NCBI GenBank assembly: GCA_026686845.1
Contig: JAIVEN010000004.1
Span: 22,414,827 to 22,478,826 of the forward strand
Length of the DNA stretch: 64,000 nucleotides
Source: Adenanthera pavonina
Lineage: Eukaryota; Streptophyta; Magnoliopsida; Fabales; Fabaceae
Reading direction: 5' to 3'
In this document: positions 44,331 to 57,240 of the stretch, piece after piece
Position numbering within the stretch: the stretch's first letter is position 1
Layout of the letters: each line of letters begins with the position of its first letter
The notes under the pieces: model-generated
Seen by the model: the letters and a program-made list of their open reading frames with translations, nothing else
Databases searched by the model: none
Told to the model about the DNA's origin: nothing
Program-made: the position numbers and the translations under genes

Positions 44331-47300
44331 ATGGATGGAAGCGACCCATCTCCAACTCGGAGGAAGGTATAATTCTATTCAAATTCCAAGGATTCTCTCT
44401 CATTTCTCCCAAGTCGCAACAACTTCGTTTTCGATTCGCAGTGATTTGGATTTCCTCTGCAGGTCAAGTTCGCTCCAAGATCTCCACCTACCAGGAAGCC
44501 CAAACCAACGAATTCGAAGACGTAATTCCGCGGAATTCACTCTGAATTTTCATCGTTTCCGTTTGAAATCGGTAGGAAATGTTTCTGATGATGGCGATTG
44601 TTGTGGATGCAGTGAACCTGGTGACGAACAAGATGATAGACAAAGTGCTCGAGCTCTGATACGTCACCTGAACGTAAGTCTTCCTTTTTCTCTGGTTCTA
44701 TTTTTGCTCTTTCAATTTCTAGGCTTGAATCATATCATTCTCACACAGACTCTTGGTTCTCTTGCTTATTTTATTGATCTACGTGTTGTTTGAAGTCGAT
44801 AGGTCTATTAAGTTTGTGGTTGGTCTCTAATAAATTTGGAGAATTAGAGAACTATCTAAATCTGCATACTTGGCTTTGACAAAAGCAAATATGCATATTT
44901 GGCCCCCCAAAAAAAATGGAAATAAACTCTTCCTTTCTCTCATCCTCCGCTTCTTACTTCTCATGATTTGTCTAGTTCCATCAAATTTTAAGGATTAAAA
45001 TTTATTTATATAATTATTAAATTTTAATTATAAAATTAAATCTAAACGGTTAAATTTGATTTACACGATAAAATCACAAACAGCCAAGAAAAAGATAAAA
45101 AGAGCTGTTGAGAAATCAATTTAATATTTATTCCCTCTTAAACATTGAAACTTTATACTTGCAATTGACTGCTTGTGCTACTGCACGCAGAACTGTACTG
45201 ATAACGTCTAGATTATATGCAACCACATGTGCCTCATGTGACCGTAAATTCTTACTATTAATTATATACTCTCTCGAATTTCAAATAGTAGTCATTTTTA
45301 GCCACTCCATATATATTAAGAAAAATTGTTTAATTCATTAAATTTGTTTCAAATTTTATTTATTTTCCTGATTTACTCATAATTAAATATTATATCTTTT
45401 CAATTATAAGTTACATTATCTTATTCAACATACTTAATGGGAGGTATCTAAGAAAAATTTATTTAATAATCCGGATATACTTATACTTTATACTATAAAA
45501 ATTATTCTATTAGCTATTTATATTTGAGACCCGTGGGAGTATATTCTTACATATTCATACGAATGGCCTGTTTGATTGTGGAGCAATAAATCGAATTATT
45601 TTACCACTTTTTTTTTTAATATTTTACCATGTCTTAGGGGTGGTGAAGCGAGAAGGCAATTCTAGAGATCGTTAGAACCCTTTTGATTGGTTTAAGAGAA
45701 CTTTATGTTTTGTTGAAACGTTAAAAAAGGAGGAATAATCCTCATAGGCGTGACTTCAATAGTTAATTAATTAATTTTTTTTTTAAATTTCTGCATGGCG
45801 CTGCTGATTGATTACGCCAAGAAGAAACCAATGCCGAATCATTCGTACATCATGTCTAAAATGATAAAATATACAATCTGGATTATGAAATACCTTTCAA
45901 GTGTATATGTAAATTGAATCTTCTTTATAATCATGCAGTTATGTATTTAAAGAAATTGTGACATAAATGAGTGAGATTATGTACATGGTTCACTTTTTTC
46001 TATATATTTCTCTCTTTCTCTCTGTTTTTTTTTTTTGGTATCTCCCTTCAATTGTATTATATGTAATCAATATGTGAATGCAGAAGAGCTAGCTTTGTTA
46101 ATATGAGGCAGCACTACTTATCTCTAGGGATTTGTCTTTGTCTTTTGTTTTTCTTTTTATTTTTTCTAATACTAAATTTCAAGGGGAACACTGTTCAAGT
46201 GTTAACTTATGTTAGACAGCTGTAATTACTTATGAGCTCTATCCTTTTCTTCTTGCTCATATACTGTTGATTTGTTTTCAATCTGGATTTGCAGGAGAAT
46301 ATTGCAAGACGCAGTCCTAAAGTTGAAACAAAATGTAATGATCATCTGAACTTAGGCTTTCTTGTCATATGATATTTGCAAAACATATTCCTACGTTAAT
46401 GATAATATGTTTACCATAATCTCGAATCCCAAAATGATATTTTCTGATGAGTATGAAGTTTTACTCTTTTTTTTTTTGGTGTGAAGTTTTACTCTATTTT
46501 ATTGAGGAGCTCAGATTTGTTACAGAAAATTTATGTGTATACAAATATGTGCGTCTTTTCCAATCGAAGTCTGTCATGGTTTCTTGTCTAGAAGTCAATC
46601 TTGACTTCATGTATCTTACTTTGTAGTGCATTTGAAAATCACTGAAGTGGAGCGAAAAATTAACCAAAACAAAAAAATTTTTTGAAAATGTAGAAAAATA
46701 AATGGTGTTGTAGAATAAGTTAGGATGTCCTAGTGGCTACAACAGCAAGAGAAAATGGGCATTGGGCAATATATTCTTGCATTTGGAATGCAGAAATGTT
46801 CCAGGTAAGATGTATCAAATTTTTGGTGCAGAATATGGCTGGAAATTTGCAGTGCGCATGTTTGTTATGTTTTAGCAATCTTGACTTCTCAATAAATTGT
46901 GTAAATTTATCATATTCATAATAGCTGTCACAGTGAGTTGAACACTTGGAGTTTATGATTCGATTTCTGGTGGCATCTTGAAGAAGTGCTAACTAATTGC
47001 TTGAATTTCTTATCGTGTTCTTGTCTTTAGTTAGCTGTATCATAACTTGGTAACATATCAAATGTCCCCATTTTTGCTTACACTTGATAATTGCACAAAT
47101 TCCCTGAACCACTGGTTGTACCTACTTTCTCCAATAATACTTACTGACAATTATATATTTGTGGCCTTTGGAATAGAAATGGTAAATGAAGAGTTCGAAG
47201 CTGGTTTCGATGATGAAATTTAAGGAATCTAACTAAGGGTGAACTTGATATGTGTTAGATAACCAGATGTTGTCATGTTCATGTTTCCTTCTGTTTAATG

Positions 47301-50300
47301 CTTCTGTATCAGAAAGTGAATTGTCTTTGCATGGAACAGGTTATCTTGTTATCTTGCGACAATTGCACGGGCTTATGTAAAGCTTTTATGTCTTTTAGAA
47401 GTTCCTAAAAGTTAAAGGAAATATAACTCTAGTCTATATTAATGTCTAAGAATATAACAATGTCTCAATAAGGTTTCACTTCCTCTTTTAAGTCTTTCCC
47501 TTTGTTTGTGTTGAGGAATTGGATAGTCTTGGGGTTGGGTAGGACGATTGTTTAAGAACACTAGCCATGGCTTGTTAGCATCTGAGGAGAAGCACAAATC
47601 TTGAGAAAGGCGTGCCTATAGTTTCAAATCAGATATGGTACTCACGGAATGTGTCTCTTGCAAAAGTGTTGTCAATTGGCGTTTGTTAAATGAGCAGTTT
47701 GACTGGACAAACTTCTCTCTTCATTACTAGCTTCCCAAATCTGTAACCTGCTTGTCATTGTGATTAAAGTTCCATCACCTTCATCATTATCGACATTTTA
47801 ATTAATTTGGCTAGCTCCTGATGCTTTTTGTTGAAAAATAATTCTAGCAAATGTGCAAGTTGCATTTGGTCCTGGTGCTAGTTCATCACTGTCCCTTCGG
47901 ACATACGGTAACAGTAAGGGCATTAATAGAGGTCAAAGCAGTGGCTCGGCATCCAAAGGTTCTGGTAGTGCAAAAGACGCCTTGACATTGGCTTCAACTG
48001 CTGTGGAGAATCAAAGTGATGTTTGTATGATAGATGCTATTGATGCTGTCAGTGATACATCAACTAGGAAAATAAAGAAACAATACAAGGAACCATGGGT
48101 GAGGAATTGTGTTACTCATCTTTTCTTATCCTATCTGTATGTTCCTCAAAAATATGAGGTCTAATAATTTTAATTTAACTACAGGATCCTCAATCTTACT
48201 ATCCTACTACTCTGCCTATGAGGAAGCCTAATTCTGGAGACCCTGGTATGCTTTAATTGACCCCACCAAGTGATCCATCATCAGAATTTAATTTCATGAA
48301 TGAGACTAAATGGCAAACAAGACATATGAAGTCTAAGCAATAATTCATTTTTATTTGGTAATTTGATGGCCAATGAAGTCCAGAGAACCTGAAACGATTA
48401 TATCAGCAAAAGCCATTTCCATTTTTTTTCAAGTGATGAATGGCATTTCTCATGAATTTTACTGAGCTTTGAAACATTGAATTCCATTTACCTTTCTTTC
48501 CTGTCAGAAATTCTTGATGAAGAAGAATTTGGTCAAGCTGCTAATATAGAGTATGATGAGAATGCTGTTAATAATGCTGCAGAACTTGGTCTCTTGGTTA
48601 GTGATCACAATAATATTTGTTAACATAAATTCTAAACTCTTTGTAGTGCAGTACATTTGACTGTGTATATACATGGCAAAATTTCAACAGGATGAAAGTG
48701 AGGAAAAAAGGATGCTTTTATTTCAGTTCCCTGCTCTGCCACTGGTTAGGCAGTCAGCGAGTAGGAAAGGGAAGGAGAAAGTAGGTACATCAGAAGCTTC
48801 CGTAAAGGGGTGCAATATGGAAGACTTGTCAGGGGGCCACATGGGCAAAATGCTGGTATACAAAAGTGGAGCAGTCAAATTAAAGCTCGGAGAAAACCTG
48901 TTTGATGTGAGTTCTACATTTTGTTGGCTTTGATATTTACATGTGGCATGGTCATGTTTAAGGACATCCATAAATTACTCAATAGAGAAGCGATTAACAA
49001 AATTATATATTTCACATAAATAAAAAATGTTTCAATTTATCAAAGTTGAATATGATGCTAAGATCAGCATATCAACATCAAACATTTTAGCAATTCTTCT
49101 CTCAGAACAAGTAATTAATCGAAGGGCAAAATCTGAGATTATTCATGACTGAAGATGACGTGTTGTTTGTATTTGAACTGAGAACTTCTTGATGGGCCAT
49201 AACTGATGAGCCAAGGCTGACTCACATGTGGTTTGTGAGGTGGGAGAATGGGAGAGGGGGAGAGACACATCTTGTGGGGCTTGGGGTCAGAATGAAGCAA
49301 TGAATTTGTGAGTGTGAGAATAGGAGAGACTGGCCTCTCAAGTATTAGCTTAGTGTGTTTTCCATTATTTTCTTTGTAGTGCTTAGACCTACACTCTGAC
49401 AGATTACCATGAATCTGAATTCTATATCAAGCTGGGTTTCATCACAATTCCAAGTGAATCAAGGATAAATAAAATACTTTCTCATTTTTATTCATTCATG
49501 GCTTAACTGAGAAACTTGTAGTAAAAATACATGGCTTCTCAGTTTCAAGAAAATGTAGTTTTCTGTCAAAAAAGAAAGGGAGCATCAGTAGTGGAAGGCT
49601 TTCTCATGATAAATTCTTTCAGACGCACATCTCTTATGTCTTGTATTCATACAACCATTTTAAAAACTTGATTACCTTCCAAATAAAATAAGTTTACTCT
49701 TAAAATTAACAGGCAAATAGTACTGGTGCCAGATCAGCTTTCTTTTCCCACAATCAGTTGATTCTAAAATTGTAGAATATGTGATCATGAAGGAGTATAC
49801 ATAAAAAATATTACTTTTAGCAATCACGGGTATTTTACCCTGATACAAATTGAGATTGTAGGTGTTTATTGTGTTATGAGCATGGATATTTTGTTTTGTT
49901 ACATGGATTATTTAGACATATACTGCAAGAGTTGCTTTATTGTGTTATAAACATGTCTGGTTCTTCACTCATAATCTCTCAGTTTCATGCTTCAAAGATG
50001 CTTTAATAGAGATGCTAACTTTGAAGATTCTTATAATGGAAGTTGGGTTATCACGTTCTTTCACCTGTTGTTGGGAAGCTCTACATATGGCATTACTCTA
50101 AACTTAATCAATTTCTACCGCTTGATGCTGTTGATAGCTGCTAATTATAGATTAGTAGTTGGTACTATATATGGCATGTTTTAATGTTGTCTTACCTGAT
50201 AAACTATTTTAAATTAGATCCTTCATATTCATGCATATATAGAGGATCCGAATTGAAACTAACTCAAGCAACTATTAAAAATCTTCAAAAATTCCTTCTT

Positions 50301-50541
50301 CTCCCTTTCCTTCCTGTATCTCCATCCAAACGTAACATTAACTACCTCGATAAGTAACTTCCATAGCTGAATTTGAGAATGATGTCTAATTATGATGTTT
50401 GTGCAGGTGTCTGTGGGTTCAGATTGTGTATTTACTCAAGATGTGGTGGCAATGAACATAGCAGAAAAAAGCTGCTGTGTTCTTGGGGAACTTGGCAAAA
50501 GGGCTGTTGTGACTTCTGATCTTGATTCAACTGAACTCTGA
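44331..50541 (+). CDS. RPC4: DNA-directed RNA polymerase III subunit RPC4 (RPC53/POLR3D family)
   Basis: Subunit of the Pol III TFIIF-like RPC4-RPC5 pair, acting in promoter opening, termination and reinitiation in the nucleus. Nine exons join in phase with GT-AG borders: 44331-44366, 44463-44521, 44613-44673, 46295-46334, 47848-48098, 48185-48245, 48508-48596, 48691-48906 and 50407-50541 (948 nt, 315 aa plus stop). The start MDGSDPSPTRRK/VKFAPRSPP and basic N-terminus, VQVAFGPG in exon 5, YKEPW/DPQSYYPTTLPMRKP, and the C-terminal RPC4 domain (MGKMLVYKSGAVKLKLGENL, DCVFTQDVVAMN, CCVLGELGKRAVVT) are family signatures. Size fits plant RPC4. Introns 3 and 4 (about 1.5-1.6 kb) are AT-rich and without genes; intron 4 holds a poly(T) micro-insertion. 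All frames are open, so the gene is probably functional. Confidence 0.95.
46454..46495. repeat. Micro-insertion with 14-bp TSD in RPC4 intron 4
   Basis: TGAAGTTTTACTCT occurs at 46454-46467 and 46482-46495 around a 14-base insert of ten T followed by GGTG. Confidence 0.6.
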
Positions 50542-51464
50542 TGAAGTAGAAGTAAATATTGACCTGCTTGAACAATGGAAATTAATTACACTGTGGTTAA
50601 TATGTGAATACTGAATAGGGATCTGTAGGAGTAAATATGTGTCTAGAAATGCTAATTCTGCTGATTCAGTGCATGTTAAACTGCTTTAGGTGCAAATTGG
50701 ATATTGAATTCTTGACTTGGATTTTTGTTATTGGTAAATCTCCATAGCAAAGAAGAATCCATTCCCATTTTCACTATTCCTTCGTTGGAAAAGTTCGTAT
50801 GTCACAATACCTTATTTTATTATTCATGGCCAAAAAGAAAAAACATACATCATTTGCAATAATCATATTAGTTGGAAATGCTTCAATGGATTGGCCAATG
50901 AATTGTTTTAGCTTTATTTTTAATACCATCCTATCTTCAAAAGTCATAAGTCTTGTTAAGCTAGGTTGGATCACGTCTGAATGTAAAATTCTTTTTACAA
51001 CAGTTTCTTTTATTTATAAAACTCGAATTCAATACATAAATAAATATTGAATCACCTAAATTAGTGGATGAATTTTTTTATTATTATATTGGGAGGCATT
51101 GAAAACTAATTACCAATTACTTTACCCTTTCCACCACTCGAGATTGCTTAGTTGAATTGTTTGTCTTTGGTCACATTAAAAATTGCTTGATGTGACTTAT
51201 TTTGAACCTTGTCTTAGAATGTTCAACAACAATACAATATCAGTTACCGTAGGAGAATGGAATAATTAACTTCTATAATTAAGATATTTCATTAGACGTC
51301 TAACTTTATGCCTCTTAAGATCATTACCTCAATTAATTATTTCACATGACAGCAACGTTGTGGTGCAGGACCAGAAGACATAATAGAACATTCAAAGATG
51401 CAATTTAAATGAAAAAGAATATATTAAAAGGTAAAGACAATCGATTAGTCTAGGACCAAAATGT

Positions 51465-51514
51465 TACGGAACTACATGCTTTTTTTTTTTGGCCATAATA
51501 CGGAACTACATGCT
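51465..51514. repeat. Micro-insertion with 16-bp TSD (poly(T)-GGCCATAA)
   Basis: TACGGAACTACATGCT occurs at 51465-51480 and 51499-51514 around an 18-base insert of ten T followed by GGCCATAA. The clearest member of this set. Confidence 0.75.
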
Positions 51515-51604
51515 TGAGACACTTAAATTTAGGTAAAGTTCATTAAGTATTGAATATTTAGTTATTTTTTGGTTAAATTGTAGTTTAGTTCCATAACATT
51601 TTTA

Positions 51605-51770
51605 TTTACAATTTTTTTTGCCGTCGGGTTGGGGTGAGCACTGAGCACTAATCTCCACTGGAGTACAGAGGTGAGGTATAAAGTTATATCTTATACAAAG
51701 GTTAATAATCAAACCTCCAACTAAGTAAAATGTTCTACTCACGCCAATTTAAGTTGATCAATTTAATTTA
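51605..51770 (-). mobile_element. Possible degenerate tRNA-derived SINE
   Basis: On the minus strand TTGGCGTGAGTAGAAC (A-box-like) is followed by GGAGGTTTGATTATT (B-box-like), then a body ending CCCGACGGC plus A run. No TSD was found. Weak. Confidence 0.35.
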
Positions 51771-52852
51771 TTTTATGAAATTTGAAATAGTCAAATTAGT
51801 TTGTTATCTTTAATATTCTCTCTCATATAAGGTGCTAAAAATTAAATACTTAATTAATAAATTAAGTATGGGCCCTTATAAAGTTATTAGATTTAAGTCA
51901 TCTCAGTTTATTAAAAAACATGTTGATAGTAATGTTGCTCATTTCAATGGATAGTCAAATAATGAAGTCCCTCCACCAGCCCCACAAAACCAAGAAGTCC
52001 GCTTGAATTACAGTCCCCAAGGCCTAAACGTGTTCATCATGCAAATGTCTTTTTTATTTGAAACTAGAGGTGTTGGCCCCGAGCAATGAGCAGGCATATT
52101 ATTAACGTCAAATTTCGTTCATAACTTAAAATGTTCGACCCTCTCCTGATATGGATCCATTTCATTGTTATTTAGTAGTAAGAAAATAAACCAATGTGAT
52201 AACACACAGATCAGGTATCATAATTTTATCGGTTAATTGCTTTCAATTAGTTTAGTCTTTGTTATCCTCTATAATGAATGACACCATGAAATAGTGGCTT
52301 TGAACTCATTAATACCATTTTATATTCCAAAATTTCTATCACCTTTGGATTAAAATAAAATGTCCGTGGTCTCTTTTTAAGGTACCATACCTTTTTTCAT
52401 TGATCTGTTTGTTTTAATCCTATTAGCATGAATACACCTGTGTTTTGTTTCCAAAAACTACCACTTCATTGTGGAGCGTTCCACACTTTGTTGTTCAACT
52501 GCACTCCCTAGCATGAAGAAGAAATAAATTAATTTTTAAAATATTTGGAAAAAAGTATCATTTCAGTATAATTGTTACATATATAGTTGGAAAAATTGAT
52601 CATGAATATAATTTAGGGAATAGAATGTTTACAATTGCTATTATCTCACTAATTAAATCATACATTAATTTGTACTTGCAAGCCATAACCTTAGATCTTC
52701 TTTTAGTACCTATGGGATTCTTTGTTGTGAAAAAAAGTACAATACAATAGAGAATAAGTAATCTATCATGCATGTAAATTTACAAATAAAATAATTTAGT
52801 TATAGAGTAATTATAATCAAAGTATTTTCAAAATGATACCAACAAGGAGCAT

Positions 52853-53360
52853 CAATAGATATTATTGGAAACTTCTTGAAAAACAACATTAATTGTTCCT
52901 GTCAGCAGCTGATTGTTTGAGTCATGAATAAGAATTTTTAGCCCTACAATATCCTTGACTCTAGAAAGGGTGGTAAGTATAAACCAACATTCTTCAATGA
53001 TTGGCCTTGACTCTTATTTATTGTCATTGCAAAAGAAACAATTAGAGGAAATTGTCTCCTTTTAAATTTGAATGGCCACCTTGTTTATGATGGATTCATG
53101 TCCATTCGATGTATAAGAACACGCTAGCCTGGATGAGCTCCATTCAATGCAATACCTTCAATCACATGTTTTCCAACATGAGAAATAATTGATCTGGTCT
53201 CATTGCACAATCCTAAAGATTGATTAATATTCTTGATAAGTATCATAGGAATACCAATTTTCAAAAATAGTCTATGTGGAGGGAGCCTAGAACATTTAAT
53301 ACTATTAAGGAATTCTACACTATATAGCTCTTCAAAACAATCTCCCCCACTAGAAGCCAT
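52853..53360 (-). pseudogene. PIF1/Helitron-type helicase fragment
   Basis: The minus strand reads EELYSVEFLNSIKCSRLPPH, LKIGIPMILIKNINQSLGLC, NETRSIISHVGKHVIEGI, then past two stops KRRQFPLIVSFAMTINKSQGQSL (given here as family motif SFAMTINKSQGQSL), KNVGLYLP, SRVKDIVGLKILI and a stop near 52853. These are the C-terminal motifs of PIF1-family DNA helicases, which in plants are mostly Helitron RepHel proteins. In-frame TAG at 53124-53126 and a TAA near 53090 show decay, and the expected ALSRV part is shortened. The upstream part, including the helicase core motifs I-IV, is missing. No Helitron end could be located. Confidence 0.8.
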
Positions 53361-53541
53361 AATGATAGAATTAGAACTGCAGTACTTGAAGTGGTTGCTT
53401 CTGTGACATCCGGGCGCTGATGAGGATGGAGAGTGATCGCCGGTGCAAGAAAAGGGGGTGAGATAAAGTGATGAGACACAGATAAGGAGCAGCTCCTGGC
53501 AGGCTTCTAAGCCAGAGGGGCATATGAATGAATCGAATATA

Positions 53542-55367
53542 TGTTGAATCAAGAGTTTTGATGATTCCAAACCAGCATGTAAGAGTTTGGATTGAAGATA
53601 TCAAAGGAGCTCAAAGTGTTTCAAGTGAAGGATTTCTAAGTAATTGCTGCTAGATCTACTGTAGGATCTTTAGCTTTAGTTATGAATGGGTAAAAGCTTT
53701 TGATTTGAGGAAAAAATGTTTTTAAACCTTGATTTTATGTTAAATCTTGACTTATTTGAAAGATACCCACAAACAGACGAAGTTTGAAAATTTAAACTGA
53801 ACTGACATGTTGGAAATTCAAACTTTGCCTTAGGAAATTCGAATTTCAGGCTAAAATTGAACAAGTCTGAAGAGATGTCTCTCTGTCAGACGAATTTTCT
53901 TCTCAAAAATTCGAATTTTCATCTAAGTCTGAAAGAAGCCTTTTAGTGACAGACGAACTTCAAATCTTCAAAATTCGAATTTCAGATAAAATGCAGTTTG
54001 AGAAAACCAAAGAAATTCATCTGAAATAATCTGAAATCAAGATGAAATTGAGTTTCAAAGAATACTATCTAACAGACGAACTTTGGCTTTCTAACATTTG
54101 AATTTTCATATAAATCTGACAGTGGCTTCTTTGAAACAGACGAACTTTGAGTCTTCAAAATTCGAATTTCAGACAAAACACAACTTATGAAAATAGAAGA
54201 AATTCGTCTGAAACAATGTTAAAGTTTATTTGAGATCAAGAATAATTTAAATTTCAAAACTGCTTTCTGTTAGACGAACTTTGAACATTAAAATTTGAAT
54301 TTCAGAAGTTAAGGTTGTGAGTCTGTTGGAATGAAATGTTGACATATGAATGACAGAGTTTTGTAACTTCGAATGTTGAAGTTAGTCTGAAATGAATCTC
54401 TCTGACAGACGAACTTTACTCCTTCAAAATTCGAATTTCGAAGAAAGTGAAATACTGTGCCTCCATGAATGTTCTACAGACAGACGAATTTTGGGGTTCC
54501 AAAATTCGAATTTTGAAGGCACTGTAGAAAATTGAAAACACTGTTCACTCTTAACCGAAAAACTTTCTTCTTGAAAATTCGTATGTCACATTGTGAAAAT
54601 ATATTGTAAGTTTCAAAATTCGAATTTCACTTCATGAACAGACGAACTTCGTGCTATAACGTTGGAAGCTTTAACCTTCGGTTCCTTCGAAATTTGTCTG
54701 TTGACCAACCAAAATTCGAATTTCAGTATGTCAGAAACATTAAATGCGGTTGGTAAACGGATAGTTTTTTAGAGTAACTGTTGGATAACTTTCCCAACGG
54801 ATAGTTAAGGCCAAAATCTATAAATACAACATCATTTGAAGTTGTGGGTAACAAATCAAACTTGTATATACCGAATTTCTGCCAAATCTTCTTCTCAAAA
54901 GCTTTTAACCTCTCAACTTCAATATCTGTACTTTAACCTTCATATCTAGTCTACTGAAGAGAGTTATATCTTTGTAAATAATCTACTCTTCATTTGGAAG
55001 ATAGATTTACTTGTGAGGGGAAATCACAAGGGGATTGGGAAGCACATTGTAGAAGTGCTTAGAGAGATTAAGAAAGCTCCAGAAACAGAGCATACTTGTT
55101 GTACTGTGGCATTAGGAAGAAACCCATTGAATTCTTGCTGTATAGTGAAAAATCTCAAGAGTTGTCTTGGGGACTGGATGTAGGTCAAGTGGATAGACCG
55201 AACCAGGATAAATTACTGAGTCTTCCTCTCCTTATCTTTACTTTTCAGCTTGCTCTGTTTTATACGTTGCTTCCATTACACTGTACTATCTTCACCCATT
55301 TCACTTTGTGCAGAAAAATTTCAATCTTCCCAATTCACCCCCTCTTGGGAAGTCAGCCTTGCTAACA
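53542..55367 (+). repeat. 5' LTR of the copia element, rich in AAATTCGAATTT palindromes
   Basis: Starts TGTTGAATCAAGAGTTTTGA and ends TTGCTAACA two bases before the PBS. Its left half (53830-54725) has eight perfect copies of the 12-bp palindrome AAATTCGAATTT, near 53834, 53908, 53970, 54152, 54427, 54500, 54618 and 54712, usually 15-20 bases after CAGACGAA. A TATA box and leader lie at 54819. The start is inferred from family resemblance because no second LTR is available. Confidence 0.75.
54819..54826 (+). promoter_or_regulatory. TATA box of the copia LTR
   Basis: TATAAATA in the LTR, about 90-100 bp after the last palindrome. The position, mid-LTR and upstream of the R region, fits a Pol II core promoter. 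Confidence 0.55.
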
Positions 55368-55369
55368 AG

Positions 55370-55380
55370 TGGTATCAGAG
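55370..55380 (+). other. Primer binding site (initiator tRNA-Met)
   Basis: TGGTATCAGAG follows the LTR end CTAACA by two bases. It matches the sequence complementary to the 3' end of initiator tRNA-Met, the usual copia primer. Confidence 0.9.
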
Positions 55381-55422
55381 ACAGGTTTCCCATTCAAAGG
55401 ATCTCACAGTCCGGGAATTAAG

Positions 55423-57240
55423 ATGGCTGGTTTTGGAGAAAGCATACTTCCTGAAGGGAACAACACTAACAGACCACCAGGCTTCAGTGGAGAATAATTA
55501 TGGGTACTGGAAGATGAGGATGCAGATTTACCTCCAATCAATTGATCTTGATATCTGGTCAGTCATTGAGAAAGGAGATTTCATCCCAATGACTCTAACT
55601 AAAGATGGAAGACACAAAGAGAAGCTAGAAGCAGAGTGGAATGAGGAAGACAGAAGGAGAGTCCTGCTAAATTTCAAAGCAAAGCATTGTTTAGTCAGTG
55701 CCCTGAACCAGGACGAATTCTACAGAGTCTCACAATGCTCCACTACAAAAGGGATGTGGGACACTCTGCTGATTGCACATGAAGGAACAACTAGGGTCAG
55801 AGAGAACAAACTAAACACATACATTGGAGAGTATGAAAACTTCAGAATGACTGAAGGAGAAATTGTAAAGGAGCTGCAAAAGAGATTCACCCTTATTGTG
55901 AATCAACTGAAGAGGTTGGGAAAAGAGTACACTCAATCTGAAAAAGTAAGAAAGATACTCAGAGCTCTCCACTGGAATGACAGTCCAAGGTGACAGCAAT
56001 AGAGAAAGCCAGAGAAGAATCAATGGCCTCTGTCACAGCTCTTTTCGGCAGCCTTAAGGAGTATGAAGGAAAAATGAAAGCTCTCAAGGAAGCTGGACAG
56101 GACAGAAAGAAGAAAGGCCTAGCCCTTAAAACTGCTGAAGAAAAGGAAGAAGAATCTGACGAAGGAGATGAGCTGGATGAAGAAACTCTGGCTATGATGG
56201 TCAGAAAATTCGGAAGATTCTACAGTAAGAAGAAGAACAAGAGATTTTTTAAGAAGGGAGCAGCTGGTGAAAGCAAGAAAGAGGCAAAAGAGCCTGTGAC
56301 TTGCTATGAGTGCAAGAAGCAGGGACACATCAAATGAGATTGTCCTCAATTCCTTAAAAAGCAAGAAAAAGATAAGAGAGTTGCTGACAAAGGAAAGAAG
56401 AAGAAAGCCTACATCTCATCAATATGTGGCAACAACTCAGATGAGGAGGAAGAGGATGAGGATGAGATTGCCAACATCTGCCTGATGGCACTTGCTTCTG
56501 AAGAAGCCCAACCCTCATGCAGCAGTGATCAGGAAGAAGAGGTATATGAATCTGAACCTTCCCATTCTGAGTTACTTGATGCATTTCATGAGTTTCATGA
56601 TGAGTTTATTAAAGTTTCTAAAGAACTAAAACTGGCAAAGAAAAAGATTAATAAACTGAAATCTCAAAGCAACATTTCTGAAATTACCTCTCTACCTACT
56701 GCTGAATCTGTTTGCTGTACTTCATGCATTGAACTAAAGCAAACTAATGATTACTTAGTAAAAAGCATGTCAAGGCTCACTAGAGGTAAAGATATGTTGT
56801 TTGCCTTGATGGGGAGCCAAAGAATATCACAAGGAAAAGCTGGTCTTGGCTATGATCCATGTGCTGTCAAGGAAAAGATTAGAAAGAAAAACTAGAACGC
56901 ATACATGAGACATTTTGTGCATGCTGAGAGCAACAGAAAGAAAGATCACATGTCATCTCGTATTGAAACATATAATCAATCAAAGCATGCAAGATAAAAG
57001 TATTATCTGTATTGTTTTCTACCTGCTTCTTAATCTAGCAGTCCCTTCACTACCTGTCATTTCTGTGACAAAAAGGGACATATTTCCAGTTCTTGTGCTT
57101 TGAAGAAAAATGGACTTGGCAGGAAAGTTGAATGGGTTCCCAAAGTTGCATCTGCATCTAGGGAAAAATCTACTGACCAAAAAGGACCCAAGCAAATTTG
57201 GGTACCTAAAAGGAAAACATAAACATTGTTTTGCAGGTCT
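55423..57240 (+). pseudogene. Gag of the copia element
   Basis: ATG 55423 opens MAGFGESILPEG; a one-base change near 55493 shifts the frame, after which YGYWKMRMQIYLQSIDLDIW (copia gag domain) is read. Another shift near 55990 precedes VTAIEKAREESMA. Then comes a lysine-rich stretch and a zinc knuckle CYECKKQGHIK-stop-DC (56302-56343), where TGA replaces a residue. A charged region (56400-56900), a second knuckle CHFCDKKGHISSSC (about 57056-57097) and GPKQIWVPK follow. Confidence 0.85.

Larger units (their letters stand above)
50542..52850. other. Intergenic DNA downstream of RPC4
   Basis: The RPC4 3' UTR must lie in the first few hundred bases; I cannot fix its end. Beyond it the DNA is AT-rich with no supported gene. 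It holds a poly(T) micro-insertion (51465-51514) and a SINE-like stretch (51605-51770). Confidence 0.5.

Noticed and set aside
44227..44793. 188-aa plus-strand ORF upstream of and across the first RPC4 exons
   Set aside because: It is in another frame and reads through introns 1 and 2 of RPC4; the spliced frame from 44331 gives the real conserved protein.
53880..54740. CRISPR-like array from repeated AAATTCGAATTT
   Set aside because: The spacing is irregular, the repeats are very short, it is plant LTR DNA, and no cas-type gene exists in the window.
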